NCBI GenBank assembly: GCA_000499405.2
Contig: HG738140.1
Coordinates: 15,214,636 to 15,278,635, forward strand
Direction: 5' to 3'
From: Onchocerca volvulus
Lineage: Eukaryota; Nematoda; Chromadorea; Rhabditida; Onchocercidae
Length of the DNA: 64,000 bases
Made by a program: the position numbers and the translations under genes
The notes under the pieces: generated by a model
Database searches by the model: none
Seen by the model: only the letters and a program-made list of their open reading frames with translations
What the model was told of the DNA's origin: nothing
Shown here: positions 63,701 through 64,000 of the stretch, in pieces
Layout: every line of letters begins with the position of its first letter
Position numbering within the stretch: the stretch's first letter is position 1

Positions 63701-64000
63701 TGGTTAAATTTTAAAATGTTTTTTCTTAAAGTTATATTTACATTACACCGACTTAGTTTCTATTTCTCTTTCACTTTTTGCTGATTTCGTATATATTATA
63801 AAATTTATTTTTAATATTAAGTGGGAAAGTTTTCTGTGGACAGCACCAGAATTATTGCGAGAAAGTGGATGTGTGCGCGCTATTAAAGGCACTCAAGAAG
63901 GCGATGCTTATTCATTTGGTATTATCTTGCATGAAATTATAACACGACAAGGACCATTCATGATGCTTCAAAATAGTGATTTAACCGCCAAAGGTTATTT
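57797..64000 (+). CDS. Receptor-type guanylyl cyclase, 5' part (cut by window end)
   Basis: Receptor guanylyl cyclases make cGMP, in worms mostly in sensory neurons and muscle. Exons are traced from 57797 (signal peptide [17 protein letters not shown]) through about 17 blocks to the right edge. The extracellular part is an ANF-receptor-type periplasmic-binding fold: [69 protein letters not shown] and [16 protein letters not shown] helix ([20 protein letters not shown], exon 62247-62325) follows. The kinase-homology domain has [14 protein letters not shown] (no catalytic VAVK lysine), [31 protein letters not shown] (HGN in place of HRD), [15 protein letters not shown] and [12 protein letters not shown]. 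This is a pseudokinase pattern usual for the family. The cyclase domain would lie beyond 64000. The exact gcy orthologue is not assigned. The intron after CKK (about 62017) appears to start with GC. Confidence 0.88.

Noticed and set aside
1..64000. CRISPR arrays, rRNA, intact tRNAs, autonomous transposase genes, viral genes
   Set aside because: None seen by reading both strands; a profile search would be needed to exclude weak remnants.

Overview
The window is nuclear DNA from a nematode. It is about 70% A+T, and its genes are cut into many short exons by introns with GT donors and (T)TTCAG-type acceptors. It carries single-copy nematode genes and nematode-style receptor genes. Gene content and intron style suggest a parasitic clade III (spirurid or filarial-like) worm, but I cannot fix the species by reading. 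I saw no bacterial operon, phage, CRISPR array, rRNA or intact tRNA.

Layout, left to right. (1) 0-5 kb, minus strand: exons of a rhodopsin-like (serpentine) GPCR, with a second, paralogous TM1 exon at the left edge; this looks like a tandem receptor pair. (2) 7.9-12.4 kb, minus: an INCENP orthologue (chromosomal passenger complex) with a clear C-terminal IN-box. (3) 13.0-13.5 kb, minus: a small single-exon membrane-anchored protein I do not recognise. (4) 14.2-14.4 kb, minus: an orphan terminal-exon-like ORF. (5) 15.0-19.4 kb, minus: a FAF1/UBXN-3 orthologue (UBA, UAS, coiled coil, UBX), a p97/CDC48 adaptor. (6) 21.6-25.6 kb, plus: RCC1/RAN-3, the Ran exchange factor. (7) 28.6-33.3 kb, minus: a CDC14 dual-specificity phosphatase. 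(8) 34.6-38.6 kb, plus: an ARHGAP1/RGA-1-like protein (CRAL-TRIO/BCH plus RhoGAP). (9) 38.6-44.8 kb: a long T-rich gene-poor gap. (10) 44.9-47.3 kb, plus: a neuronal-calcium-sensor/KChIP-like EF-hand protein. (11) 50.7-52.5 kb, plus: a one-LIM-domain protein. (12) 53.7-54.9 kb, minus: glyoxalase I. (13) 55.2-56.3 kb, minus: a tentative small single-pass membrane protein. (14) 57.8 kb to the right edge, plus: a receptor-type guanylyl cyclase, cut off by the window within its kinase-homology domain.

Four neighbouring genes, INCENP, FAF1, RCC1 and CDC14, act in chromosome segregation, mitotic exit or CDC48-dependent chromatin work, and the RhoGAP acts on Rho-family GTPases. They are single genes on both strands, not an operon, so the link is functional and not transcriptional. 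The non-coding sequence holds several structures: an approximately 140-bp palindrome in an INCENP intron, a 26-bp-stem hairpin upstream of CDC14, a 50-bp tandem repeat carrying five CACGTG sites, a degenerate approximately 87-bp tandem array, and a tRNA 5'-half relic.

Exon limits were read by eye from splice signals and reading-frame continuity and may be off by a few bases. For multi-exon genes the coordinates give the whole coding span including introns.
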